From Halocafeteria seosinensis (Eukaryota > Sar > Bigyra > Bicosoecida): a stretch of DNA of 64,000 nt. The translations under genes were made by a program, and so were the position numbers. The DNA is taken from positions 1 to 64,000 of the forward strand of contig LVLI01000177.1 of the NCBI GenBank assembly GCA_001687465.1. The letters run 5' to 3'. Shown here piece after piece: positions 32,876 to 43,600 of the stretch. Below the pieces are notes generated by a model. That model ran no database searches. It was given only the letters and a program-made list of their open reading frames with translations, and was not told the DNA's origin. Numbering within the stretch: position 1 is the stretch's first letter; each line of letters opens with the position of its first letter.

Positions 32876-34294
32876 CTAAGTCTGACTACTGGTACCAGTA
32901 GTAGTACTATTTTTTTCTTGCCCAGGCATGATAATTTTAGGGGCCTTTCCTTCCAAATCATATAGTTTGATTAGCTCGCGAAACATGGGTAGATCAATAC
33001 TAAAGACGAACTGATTCGTGGGAGCATCTCCGTCGTCGTCATTGTTTCCATCCGGCCTGTTGGAAGCGTCTTTGGACTTCTTGTCTGGATTGACACCGAC
33101 GCACAGTTCATTGTCTTCACTCAAAAAGATCGAAGCCATGTTCTTTTTAACTGAAAAACTAAGGTAAAATAGATTCTCCGTAGTCAGCGAGAATGATCGA
33201 GGGTCAAACACGGTTGGCACCAAGGGTACGCCATACCGCCGTTGTCCGTTGATCGTGGTAATGACATTATCCTTCTGTATTTTCCGAAGTTTGTTTATAA
33301 TCGTTATATAAAGCTTATAATTGTGGTCTTTGGTACGCTCGGACTCGTCCACCCGTTCACCCTGAATTGTCTTATCAACCTCACCAATTGTAGTATTCAG
33401 TTTGCGTTTCTGCACGGGTGCCTTTTGCTGTTTGGGAGCTACGTCTCTGTCAATAAAGTCATGCGGCCTGCGGGTATTAAGAACACCTCCACATAAAATA
33501 TGTAATATCACAAGCAGGAAGGAAAAGAATCCATCACATACAACATGGTGCAGCGCGGGACACGCCTCCATAGTCCACTCGTACGTTGTCCAAGGGCTAG
33601 CCAATCAAATGTCTTGGTGTCATCATCAGAGGTCTTGCCAAAAGTCTCGGAAAGGTGCTTCAAGAACTTGGTAAGGTCAATCTGTCATCCTCAAAGAAAG
33701 CTCAATACCATTGACTACTTTCGAGACTGGGACCAAACATTCAACAACTTACAGCGGAACCCTGTATCATTCTTGCTTGATACGATGCAGCTTCCGTGGT
33801 TCTATGAAATTGTCGCGTATCTGCTTCATCCTCTGTGGTTCCCGTAACTGTAATTTCGTTTTCAAAACCAAGCAAGTCATCCACAGCACGGCAAAGAAAT
33901 GACATTACACCACTCCATGGACCAGTTCGCATCCTCTGGAGGGCATTAATGGAAACCACGTACAGTCTCTTCCTTCTTTATTCACTTCGTCTAATCTGGT
34001 CCTGTATTCATCCAAAGCATTGGAAGCCGGGTTCCGGAGCTCTGAGGTTCGACCTGTGAATTTTCAAAGCATCATTGTAAGATGTTGCCCCACTTGAAAA
34101 GCTCAACAGAAGGAGGATGTAAATGTTGGAAATTTTTTCAGGTACATACTTCCGTATTCTTCCTCCAGAATACCGAGTTTACGGCGTTTATTGAGCCGAT
34201 TTTGTCGTAGCTTTTCAGCATTTCCTTCAATGTTGGCTCCATTACTGTCCCTTAATGTCTGCGACGAAGCCGCAGAACGCTTTCCTACTTTCAT
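32876..34294 (-). CDS. NSE4: NSE4-like kleisin of the SMC5/6 complex, five exons
   Basis: Exons 34294-34150, 34053-33964, 33847-33753, 33681-33542 and 33467-32876 join in phase to 353 residues (human NSMCE4A 385). NSE4 bridges the SMC5 and SMC6 heads for DNA repair. The assembled protein begins with a basic N-terminus, then NALDEYRTRLDEVN, a block FHRTTEAASYQARMI matching the conserved TREA helix region, DLTKFLKHLSETFG, FDWLALGQ ... RRVPRCTML, and the diagnostic C-terminal winged-helix phrase FDPRSFSLTTENLFYLSF. That C-terminal phrase alone is close to diagnostic; the N-terminal exons are small and were chosen by phase agreement. An Asp-rich loop (GNNDDDGDAPTN) interrupts the C-terminal domain. 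Confidence 0.8.
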
Positions 34295-35334
34295 ATTACG
34301 TTTCGCCGTTCGTTTTTCTACTATAGAAAGCACTTTCTTCCTCGATATGACCACGATAAAGACGCCATACAAGGCTAGAACTTTCTCTGTTGTGTTGAAG
34401 GACACACCCGCAACTTGTGTTTGAAATACCAACTACAACTTTTGTTTGTCGGGTTGGGAATTCAAATACATATGTATGGAACCAAAAGTTTCACACACAG
34501 ACTAATATGTATTAGGCATCACACCTGCATCCCGACGTTCATGAATGGAAAGGCCATTTCAGGAAGCAAGGCTGCAGCGAGGGAAATCCGCACAACCACA
34601 ATCTTGTTGGTTATGAGGTCATTTTGCACGGAAAACACTGTCCGGTTTACAGCTGAAAGAAAGCCTGAGTTCGAGTTTAACATTTGTACAGTTGCTTTCT
34701 TATCTGAGTATTGTATTGTGGCTGATCTATATCACTTATTCACAATTATCAAACCCGACAAAGAATTTCACAGCCCCCTGACCAAAGCTTGATCACATCA
34801 GTTGCTCACAGTGTGTATGAGCCATATTATGCTGTCAACGCATGGAATACTTACATATACAGACGCATTACATGTAGGAGGCTAATTGTTGAAGAGGGAA
34901 GGGAAACGCAGCATACACCCTACCTTACTGCATACAAAGGATAATGTAATAACGCAGCAAACGCGGACCAGGTAGAATACAGGAATGCGCGTCTTCGCAG
35001 CCCTAGCAGTCCGATAAAGGGGATTTTCATGGCGCGCAAAGGATGCCACCGGAGGAAGTCAACAAAACAAATCGGTGCAAGAATTGTACAGTACTGTACT
35101 GTACAATTGCGATATGAAATCCCGCAGCAACTCGCCACGTCTTGGCCAAACTGTGTACTCGACACACCCGATCGACCTTCACAAAGGTTGCGCGCCAAAA
35201 CAAGGATTCACCTAGTTGCAGTAGGTAGATCGTTCATGTACACCAAATTTGTTCGTGTTGGGAATGAGTTTGTACTATACTAACTGATCACTTGTGCGTT
35301 GGTTGTAAGGGTTGTGCAAGTAAGATATAGAGAG
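34295..35334. other. Intergenic region between NSE4 and the CCHC gene
   Basis: Divergent promoters are expected here. A plus-strand frame of 125 codons at 34415-34792 shows no domain. A strong inverted repeat lies at 35082-35108 and is listed separately. Confidence 0.5.
35082..35108. repeat. 12-bp inverted repeat with 3-nt spacer
   Basis: Arms AATTGTACAGTA and TACTGTACAATT flank the spacer CTG, about 227 bp upstream of the CCHC protein start. It could be a protein-binding palindrome or a small hairpin. Related TACTGTAC/GTACAGTAC words occur in other gaps of this window. Confidence 0.8.
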
Positions 35335-36033
35335 ATGAGTGCCAGCCGGCGAAAACACGCGCAAGTCGACACGTATTTCAGGAAGCGGTCCCGCCAACAG
35401 CAACAGGAAGAGGACGATGCCAAGGCAAAAGAGGATGTCGAACAGAATGAAAAGCGACGGACTAAAGAGCACCGGGAGAATTTGACGCAAGCGTCTGATG
35501 TGGAGGTTGTCGACGAACAGGAACGGGAGCATGAGCGTGGACCTGCAACTTTAGGAAAAAATAAGCAACGACATAGAACCACACCAGCTGAAGCAGAGCA
35601 ACCCGCTTTATTTGCGGAAGTTGGGTATAAGGTGAAAGGAGAGGCGGATGATCTGACAGAAGCGGAAGCTAAAGTTGTTGAACACGTCGAAGTAGGTGCC
35701 AGTGCGATGTTATCGACTGTCATATCTTGCGGGTGCAACTTAGCGTATGGCTTGCAGAGAACTCACGAAATACCTAAGGATTTCAATTTGAATAAAGAAG
35801 ACTATGGGTGTATTTCAGGCACGAGCTACGAGCGAAGACTTATACGCGCTTTCGAATTACAGCTGATACAACTGAAACGCAATCACTCATACGAAAAAAT
35901 GTGTAGAATTTGTGCCGCGAAAGGACACTTTTCAGATGATTGCCCCAAGGTTTTTGACGATAAATACTTTTCACAGAAGGCAGCGATAGCGTTTCCCCGG
36001 GACAGTCGGAAAGTAACCAGGGCCAACGAATAA
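35335..36033 (+). CDS. CCHC zinc-knuckle protein of unknown function
   Basis: A single exon encodes 232 residues from the ATG at 35335; the frame is open to 35299 without another ATG. The N-terminal 70 residues are highly charged and probably disordered (RKHAQVDTYFRKRSRQQQQ, then E/K/R-rich). The C-terminal half is more ordered and ends with one retroviral-type zinc knuckle, CRICAAKGHFSDDCP (C-X2-C-X4-H-X4-C), followed by a short basic tail. Zinc knuckles usually bind single-stranded RNA or DNA, so a nucleic-acid role is likely, but I do not recognise the family. No neighbouring reverse transcriptase or gag-like gene supports a transposon origin. Confidence 0.65.
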   Translation: MSASRRKHAQVDTYFRKRSRQQQQEEDDAKAKEDVEQNEKRRTKEHRENLTQASDVEVVDEQEREHERGPATLGKNKQRHRTTPAEAEQPALFAEVGYKVKGEADDLTEAEAKVVEHVEVGASAMLSTVISCGCNLAYGLQRTHEIPKDFNLNKEDYGCISGTSYERRLIRAFELQLIQLKRNHSYEKMCRICAAKGHFSDDCPKVFDDKYFSQKAAIAFPRDSRKVTRANE

Positions 36034-36563
36034 TATTCGTCACTAAGTGCTGGCGCAAAGAAATGGGCACCAGTCTAAGAGCCGCGCTAGCTATAATTCA
36101 TGATGAACTAAATTGTAGCTTATTCAGAAGTATTTCGAGTCATATCTGGCAAACATTGTAATCAATCCACGCACTGGCCACAACAAACCGTGGCAATGCT
36201 ACACACTGATAGCTACACCAGTGTGATATCAGCCTGGTGGAGTGCTAGTTTGCACGTGGAAAAATAAGGCACTATAAGAAAAATAGCATTTATTGTACAG
36301 CTTCCTCGCATATCATTAACTTGTTTGGCTGAACACTCGCACTTTGCGAGAGTCAAACACTTGAAGCTTCGCCGCACATGTTGAAGTTCAGGAACGCGCC
36401 TTCGGATCAGCCTGCTCCGATCAGGCCAACCGGGAGCTGCATCACTTCCTACAGGTAATCCGGGATTGGTTCCAGTGCGCATATTTGTATGCGTAGTTTT
36501 ACCACAATTGATTCGTCGGATAAAGGCTCTCTTGGGATCTTGCATTGTATTGGAACGAGCAAG
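36034..36563. other. Intergenic region upstream of phosphatase copy 2
   Basis: No gene supported. The phosphatase frame stays open upstream to 36489 in a non-ATG context; I start that gene at 36564 because it yields a signal peptide. Confidence 0.5.
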
Positions 36564-37378
36564 ATGCGGTCTCACGGCTCCGCTTCCATCGCGCTTTTAT
36601 TGCTGCATATAGCTCTATTATGCGCTCCTATGGTCGTCGACGCATGGAGTGAGGATCTCAAGTACTCCCGTATGCACGTGGTGGATAAGTCCGACGACAA
36701 TCGAAATTGGCTCTTCCGAGGCAACTTCCCAGGGAAAAATGGCTCGTACGCGTATACGGAATTGATTCAAGACCTTCATAAACGTGCTTTGAATGAAGGA
36801 AATGCACCCTTACCGGATTCCTTTGAACTCCATATCATCAATTTCAATAACCCCCTGGAGTATGATTTTTTCATCGAGAAAACATTTTTCTATGAGAATC
36901 CCTCTAAAGGCGACCTCACGATTTGGCCTCTTGTCGGAGCTGTAATTCCCGTATGTCAGACCTCTTGTTTGAACTTCATGTATATTATGTATACTTGTGT
37001 GACGAGGTTTTTCATATCCTGCAGCCGAGCTTTGTGGACAACAAGACGAGGGAGGGTCTTATCAACGATCCTGATGTGCTCTTCATTATTGACGAACTCC
37101 CGTTTCGGTTGCAGAAAGTGTATAATTGGGTTCATACCAAGCAGGAAACTCCCCAAGTATTATACTGGCATTGTGAAGCTGGATGTGATCGAACTGGAGA
37201 AGCTTCTGGCGCATACTATATGAGATACCTAAATTATAACGTGACAGCAGCGTTCGACCGAGACACCCGGGAATGTGGTCGCCCCCCTAACTATTTCAGC
37301 AAAGGCATGATCTCTTGGTATTGTCTATATTTGGAAAACCAAAGCGGTAGGGAGCTAGGCGATTGCTTGAATTTCTAG
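36564..37378 (+). CDS. Secreted CX5R phosphatase-like protein, copy 2
   Basis: Exons 36564-36950 and 37025-37378 (GTATGT..CTGCAG) join in phase to 246 residues. The ATG at 36564 begins a clear signal peptide (SASIALLLLHIALLCAPMV). The mature part repeats the family blocks of the 16-kb copy: DKSDDNRNWLFRGNFP, LTIWPLVGAVIP, VDNKTREGLINDPDVLF, YWHCEAGCDRTGEASGAYY with the CX5R loop at about Cys179-Arg185, and a cysteine-containing C-terminus (SWYCLYLENQSGRELGDCLN). The N-linked glycosylation sequons NGS, NVT and NQS fit secretion. The family is unnamed to me; the active-site loop suggests a tyrosine or dual-specificity phosphatase fold. Its single intron is at a site that is uninterrupted in the other copy. 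Confidence 0.72.
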
Positions 37379-37993
37379 TTTGGCTCGAAGGACACCTCGC
37401 TCCGTTCGAGTGTTTCGCTTTGAGTTTTGTTCGCACTTTCCAGTTGTTGTGGGATTGCTCATTTTGGGCACTGCGGATATCTCTTGTCAAGTTCCCGGAA
37501 TTCTTTAACTCTCCTTCTGGCTTTGTCTGGAGACCACGTTTGACTACTGATCGGCCTTAAGAATAATAATCAGATGCTAATGTGCAAGCAAATGATGCTG
37601 GATCTGTGTGTGCCTGCTCTTTCGAAATAAATTTCTCTGTCCGAGTGCTCTAAGTTCTCAACTCTATCATTCCCAATACGGTAGCGTGTCGGAGTCGACT
37701 TCCTCTTTGCCCCGTGCCAGCCGGAATTGTAGCAATTTGTAGGCTCCTTCCTCCCCAAGTTAACTTGACAGGCTGTCTAAAAACAAAAAATAAAATAAAA
37801 TAAAAAAATTAGTATTGTCACATTAGCAATGGTACAACGGTAGTACTGTCCCACCACGCATCCAATCGCAGAATGCTGGTCAGCCAAACCTGTGCTGGGA
37901 ATGACTGAATGAATGGATGCATGACGTCAGAAGTGCTCCAGACAAGCATGCTGAATACATCCACAACACAGAGGCGTCAAAGAAGCAGAGAGG
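37379..37993. other. Intergenic region with A-rich tract
   Basis: A (TAAAA)n-like A-rich tract lies at about 37780-37808. No gene supported. The start of the next gene at 37994 is uncertain, so some of this may be 5' exon or UTR. Confidence 0.45.
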
Positions 37994-39166
37994 ATGGGAT
38001 TGCGCTGTATTCTGAGAGGACAGACACGAAATTCATGGTGCATTGGACGAGCGAGGAACATACAACACGGACATGGCACGACACGGAACTGGTCTACGTG
38101 GAATCCGGACGACTTTGAGACCCAATTTCTCAGGAATCGCTTTGGGGAGTTTGCCAAAGAGTTGCACAAAGTACGGGGACTAATTCACCCGTGCTTGATG
38201 TGGCAAAGCAGAGGGGATATTGAGCATGGAAAGAACCATCAGCACCTAGAGAGCGAGGCACCTCTTCAGTCTATTCTCATTGGGCCCGATAGTCCCAAAC
38301 AAGAGGAAGATCTCTTTATGCTGTACTTAACGCGTGCTTTGACTGATTCGGTTTTGACGTCGAGCAAGAATATACGCTCTGAGCCAGGATTGACTGTTAG
38401 CCTGGCTGCTGATGCCGCCAAGTGGAATCGTAGCCTTAGAGAATGGAGGAAGACCAGGTGCCGAAGTCTTCATTCAGACCCTGTAGCCGTTGTTATCACA
38501 AGTGGTAGGAGACAAATTGATTTTACCCAACCGTTTTTCCAGGAATGGTTTGAAAACCCAGAGACAAGCGAGTTTCGTCCGCTTGTAAGTCGCTGGTTTT
38601 GATGTTTGAAGATTGAATTGTCCGCCGTAATTTGGTTCTATCGTGATGTACTGCAGCTTCTAGCTCCCGATTCCATGACTGGAAGTATATCTGCAGAGTA
38701 TCATCTTCAAAGTGGAAATAAGGCACTCGTCACATCTGATGCAGACCACCTGGCTTCCGAGGAAGAGAGGACTCGGAAGCGGTGTTTACGTGAGAGGAGG
38801 TTAGAAATTGTTGGCTCGAAATTGCTGAACTCACCTGACGCTGGCCCAGTCCATGGCTTCAATGCCGCATGTGCATACTTAAAGAAGCAGGGATACCAGA
38901 CAACCAGTATTGAAGCTGGTCTTTCGACTTGTGGGCACTTGTACCGCCCTGGCGGGCGCATGGTCGACTATCTCTTCTTATCGCGATATGGAGGGCCGAG
39001 TCCTTCGCCTTCAGTGGTGGGGAAGACATTCGTTTCTCCAGGTTACCTTTCCAGATGTGGATTTCGAAGCTGTGGTGGCTACAATGCGTTGTCGGTGGAT
39101 GGATCGCTGTGGGCGTTCGATATCCTGCGTCTCGACGAAAAGGCCATGGAAACTTATCAAGTTTGA
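37994..39166 (+). CDS. RibD C-terminal/DHFR-like reductase domain protein, two exons
   Basis: Exons 37994-38584 and 38657-39166 join in phase (GTAAGT..CTGCAG) to about 366 residues. Pieces resemble the RibD_C reductase fold used in riboflavin synthesis: LQSILIGPDSP, then LFMLYLTRALTDSVLTSSKN followed by SEPGL (compare the L-R-x-x-x-D-A-v-l-x-G-x-x-T segment), DPVAVVITSGRR, a strand and loop before LKKQGYQTTSIEAGLSTCGHLY, and RMVDYLFLSRY (compare vEgG..L and lvDE). The glycines of the NADPH-binding motif are only partly kept (IEAG instead of VEGG). It may be a divergent paralogue rather than a riboflavin enzyme. The N-terminus is Arg-rich and could be an organelle presequence, but missing upstream exons are equally possible. 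Confidence 0.5.
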
Positions 39167-39316
39167 AGAAATGCCGAGTATTGCAGTTTTGTTGACACTC
39201 GGAAAGAACTGCAAATTTGGCCGGCTGTAGTCAGAGCAATTGGCGAGGAGTGGTACAGGCGTTCTTAGAACGCGCATATATACGGATACTAGTTTGTGGT
39301 AGTTTCGGATTTCCAG

Positions 39317-39932
39317 GTTCACAACAAAGCTATAGAGCAACACAGGAGAAATTTAGAGCTTGAGAACACATCAACTGATCAGATTGTGCAATTCTGCTCA
39401 GATGGGCCGGATGAAAATGCAAACAGTTTGAGCGAAAACTGGAAGAAGCTTGACGAGGATACTCAGCAAGCCAGGGAAAAGTCGCAGGTTGGAAGAAAAC
39501 CGATGCTGGAACATGATATGGCATATGATATATTGCGTCTACCGCACTGTTGCTTTTTGCTACGGTTTGCTATTGATCTCAGCAATGTGTTGGGATCAGA
39601 TAAAGAAGGCTGGGATCTGTACCAGTGCAATAGCTTTTGGGCTGTTGAACAGCCCCAAAGCATACATGCTCGCAACGAGAGTGGCCGAAACGATCGGCGG
39701 GATGGCCCTCGGATGGAGTCGTGGAGGGTTCAGGGAAAAGCGGATTCGAAAGAGGAAAGCCAGGATTGTCGAGGCCATTGTACTCACTCTTTCCTTGATT
39801 CCTTTCTTGACTGATTCTGTTGTCAGTTTAGTGACTTACGTCTGGGCGGCCTGGCTGTGGATCGGTGTACTTGTGGCGATCTACTTGCTCATTCTGGGAT
39901 ATTCAAAAGTAACAGGTTTGGAATCGAAATAA
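39317..39932 (+). CDS. Membrane protein locus, exon structure unresolved
   Basis: Two overlapping frames look coding. From an acceptor at 39316 one frame reads VHNKAIEQHRRNLELENTST and continues with a hydrophilic, acidic stretch to about 39500. A second frame from about 39540 to the TAA at 39930-39932 reads KIGM-free hydrophobic sequence with AMCWDQIKKAGICTSAIAFG, a basic patch FREKRIRKRKAR and two membrane spans (VEAIVLTLSLIPFLTDSVVS, AAWLWIGVLVAIYLLILGYS). The two must be joined by an intron or a frameshift, but I find no fully convincing donor and acceptor pair. It might be the C-terminal part of the preceding RibD-C-like gene through a weak donor at about 39161, or a separate gene. Family unknown. 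Confidence 0.4.
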
Positions 39933-40653
39933 CCCTGAGAATGGTGACCTGCTGTGCGCTATATGTGATCACTTATGGTCCTCTACTTTCGCTCATTCTT
40001 GTGTTCCCGGGTCAATAGCGACCCAATGGTACGACAATGTACACTCGTACATTGATGCTATCAGTCATCCGCGCAGCACTCACGGATTTTTGCTGCCCAC
40101 AGAGAGCACAATGGAAGACACCTTTCTCTCTCTCTCGAGTGTTTGTTTTATCTTCAGGTTGAGTACTTGTATGACTGGTACCTGCGAGTCGCGACACTTA
40201 AGATCAGTAATAGAGTCTAGACTGTTACCTGTACACACCATACGGTTCAACTGTTTTTTTTGGTACGGTATTGTCAGCTAAAGCCATTTTGGACCAAATT
40301 TTTGGTTTCCAATTTTTGAGCAAGACGCCAAACATTTCGTTCAGTTGACGAACCACTTTTACATTTTCCAGTTTGTGCAAGCCATGTAGTACGATGGAAT
40401 GTGCCATGGAGACGACGAGATAGAGTCGTTGTTTATATACAAGGCATTACACTCCCGCTACTCGTCTAACTCTGTTATATCTGCACTTGACGTAACAGGG
40501 GAAGGGATCTTTGTCCCTGTGGCTTTTTGTTATTCTTTTTGCCCCTACTGTGTCCCCTGTAGGGTTCCCCTCCGTGGCAAGGGTGCTCAGGCAAGATAAT
40601 CATTTGCTTTTGTCCTCATATACAGAGTTGCACGGCACCTAAGAGACGATACG
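39933..40653. other. Intergenic region upstream of PRPF8
   Basis: No gene supported. It includes a GAGTACTTGTAT word at 40161-40172 that matches the recurring intergenic motif, a short TC run near 40128, and the presumed PRPF8 promoter. Confidence 0.5.
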
Positions 40654-43600
40654 ATGAGCTATAATAATAACCAGAATCCGTATAACTACGGAGGACATGG
40701 AGATGGGGGCGCAAATAGTGCAGCAGGAGCAGGAAACAACCCATACTGGCAGCAGCAGCAGCCTCCTCCCATGCCTCCCAACATGAATATGATGGGACAA
40801 CAGCAACCTCCTGTACCACCACCTCCTCCAGGAATGCAATTTCCTCCAGGACATCCCATGGCAGCGCAACAAGGGTTCCAGGGACAACAAATGCCGCCAC
40901 CGCCTCCGGGACACCCAGGAGGAATGCAGCAGATGCCTCCACAATTCCAACAACAAGCGCCCCCAGGGTATTATCAAGGGGCTCCTGGCGGAGGAGGAGC
41001 AGCTGCTCCTTCGCCTCCGGGGCAGCCTCAAATGCCGCCTGGATATCCTATGCCTCCACAGCAGCAGCAGTATTTCCAGCAACAGCAACCTAAACGCCAG
41101 CCGACAAAGGAAGAAATGTTGGAAGACAAAGCCAAGAAATGGAGGAAACAAAACTCGCAAAGATTTCGCGATAAAAAGTCTTTTGGTTTTGTAGACGTCC
41201 AGAAGGAAGAAATGCCACCGGAACATGTTAGGAAGATAATCCGCGATCACGGAGATATGACCAATAAAAAGTTTCGCCACGACAAACGCGTCTACCTTGG
41301 GGCACTCAAATATGTACCGCATGCTGTGTTGAAGCTATTGGAAAATATGCCAATGCCGTGGGAGCAAACCCGGGATGTTTCCATTTTGTATCATGTGACT
41401 GGTGCAATTACATTTGTGGACGAAATTCCTTGGGTTATTGAGCCTGTGTATTATGCCCAGTGGGGCACCATGTGGATTATGATGCGTCGTGAGAAGCGAG
41501 ACAGGCGGCACTTCAAGAGAATGAGATTTCCTCCTTTTGACGACGAGGAGCCTCCTCTGGACTACCAGGACAATATTCTAGACGTTGAGCCACTGGAGAG
41601 TATAATGATGGATTTAGATGAAGAAGATGACAGCCCCATAATTGATTGGTTCTACGAGAATAAGCCGCTAAAATACAGCAAATATGTAAATGGACCAAGT
41701 TATCGGAAATGGCACTTGCCAGTGGATATTATGGCTAATCTGCATAGACTGGCTAATGTGCTTTTGTCTGATCTGGTCGACAAAAACTACTTCTACTTGT
41801 TCGATATCAAAAGCTTCTACACGGCCAAAGCGCTCAACGTGGCTATTCCAGGGGGACCAAAGTTCGAACCCTTGTTCCGGGACGAGGATGAGCAAGACGA
41901 AGACTGGAATGAATTCAACGACATCAACAAGATCATTATCCGGGCTCCGATTCGGACGGAATACAAAATTGCGTTTCCGTACATGTATAACTCTCGTCCC
42001 CGTGCGGTCCATATCCCATTTTACCACCACGTGAACTCAGCTTACATCAAGAGTGAAGATCCTGATTTGCCAGCCTATTACTTCGACCCCATCGTGAACC
42101 CGATCTCCGCTTTTCGAACAGACACTGCTGCTGCAAATGCAGTGGACTCAATCAATGGGTCAGTAGTAAGCCGGGCTTCGAAAGGTCTTTACTATGATGG
42201 CACCTTAGCCGAGGATGAGGATGAATTCGTTTGCGGTGGTGATGATGATGACTTTACTTTACCAGCGTCGGCTTCTCCAATGCTCAAGAATGCGCCACTT
42301 TACACTGATCATACAGCAGATGGTATTTCATTGTATTTTGCTCCGCGTCCATTTAATATGCGCTCTGGTCATACCAGGAGGGCACAAGATGTACCTCTTG
42401 TCAAGGGCTGGTACCAGGAGCACTGTCCTCCAGGCATGCCTGTGAAGGTACGCGTATCGTACCAGAAGCTTTTGAAGTGCTGGGTGGCTAATGAGCTGCA
42501 TCGCAAACCGCCCAAAGGGGAGAACAAGAAATACCTCTTGAGGGCACTGAAGCAAACTAAATTCTTCCAGAAGACGACACTAGATTGGGTCGAAGCCGGG
42601 CTTCAGGTGTGTCGGCAAGGCTACAACATGCTTAACTTGTTAATCCATCGCAAGAATCTGAATTATCTTCATTTGGATTACAACTTTAACCTGAAGCCGA
42701 CGAAAACACTGACAACGAAGGAGCGTAAAAAGAGTCGGTTCGGAAACGCATTCCACCTGACTAGAGAGATTTTGCGCATGACTAAGTTGATTGTGGATTC
42801 GCATGTCCAATATCGCCTGAACAACGTTGATGCGTATCAATTGGCTGATGGCTTGCAGTATATTTTCGCACATGTTGGGCAATTGACTGGGATGTACAGG
42901 TACAAATACAAGCTGATGAGACAAATTCGAATGTGCAAAGACCTGAAGCATTTGATTTATTATCGGTTCAACACTGGCCCTGTGGGCAAAGGACCAGGCG
43001 TAGGATTCTGGGCTCCTGGTTGGAGAGTATGGCTGTTCTTTCTTCGGGGGACTGTGCCGCTTTTGGAGCGATGGCTAGGCAACCTCCTCGCACGTCAGTT
43101 TGAAGGCAGGCACAATTCAAGTGCTGCGAAGAGCATCACGAAACAGCGAGTAGAGTCCCATTATGATCTTGAGCTGCGAGCGGCTGTAATGCACGACATT
43201 CTGGACATGATGCCAGAAGGGGTGAGAGCGAACAAGAGTCGAACAATCATGCAGCATCTGTCCGAGGCTTGGAGATGCTGGAAAGCTAACATTCCGTGGA
43301 AAGTACCCGGTATGCCTGCACCGATCGAAAACATGATTCTTCGGTACGTAAAAGCGAAAGCCGACTGGTGGACGAATGTTGCACACTACAACCGCGAGCG
43401 GATCCGCCGAGGTGCTACGGTTGACAAGACGGTATGCAAGAAGAACTTAGGCCGCTTGACGAGATTGTGGCTGAAAGCAGAACAAGAGCGCCAGCACAAC
43501 TACTTGAAGGACGGACCGTACGTCACAGCGGAAGAAGCTGTGGCCATTTACACTACCGTTGTACATTGGCTTGAGAGTCGGAAGTTTTCTCCTATTCCGT

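Noticed and set aside
34415-34792. 125-codon plus-strand frame
   Set aside because: It has Cys/Ile/Leu-rich composition but no domain, signal peptide or splice partners, and begins inside the 5' flank of NSE4. Chance remains the simplest reading.
35335-36033. Zinc knuckle as a sign of a retroelement gag
   Set aside because: Only one CCHC motif is present and there is no reverse transcriptase, protease, integrase or long terminal repeat nearby.
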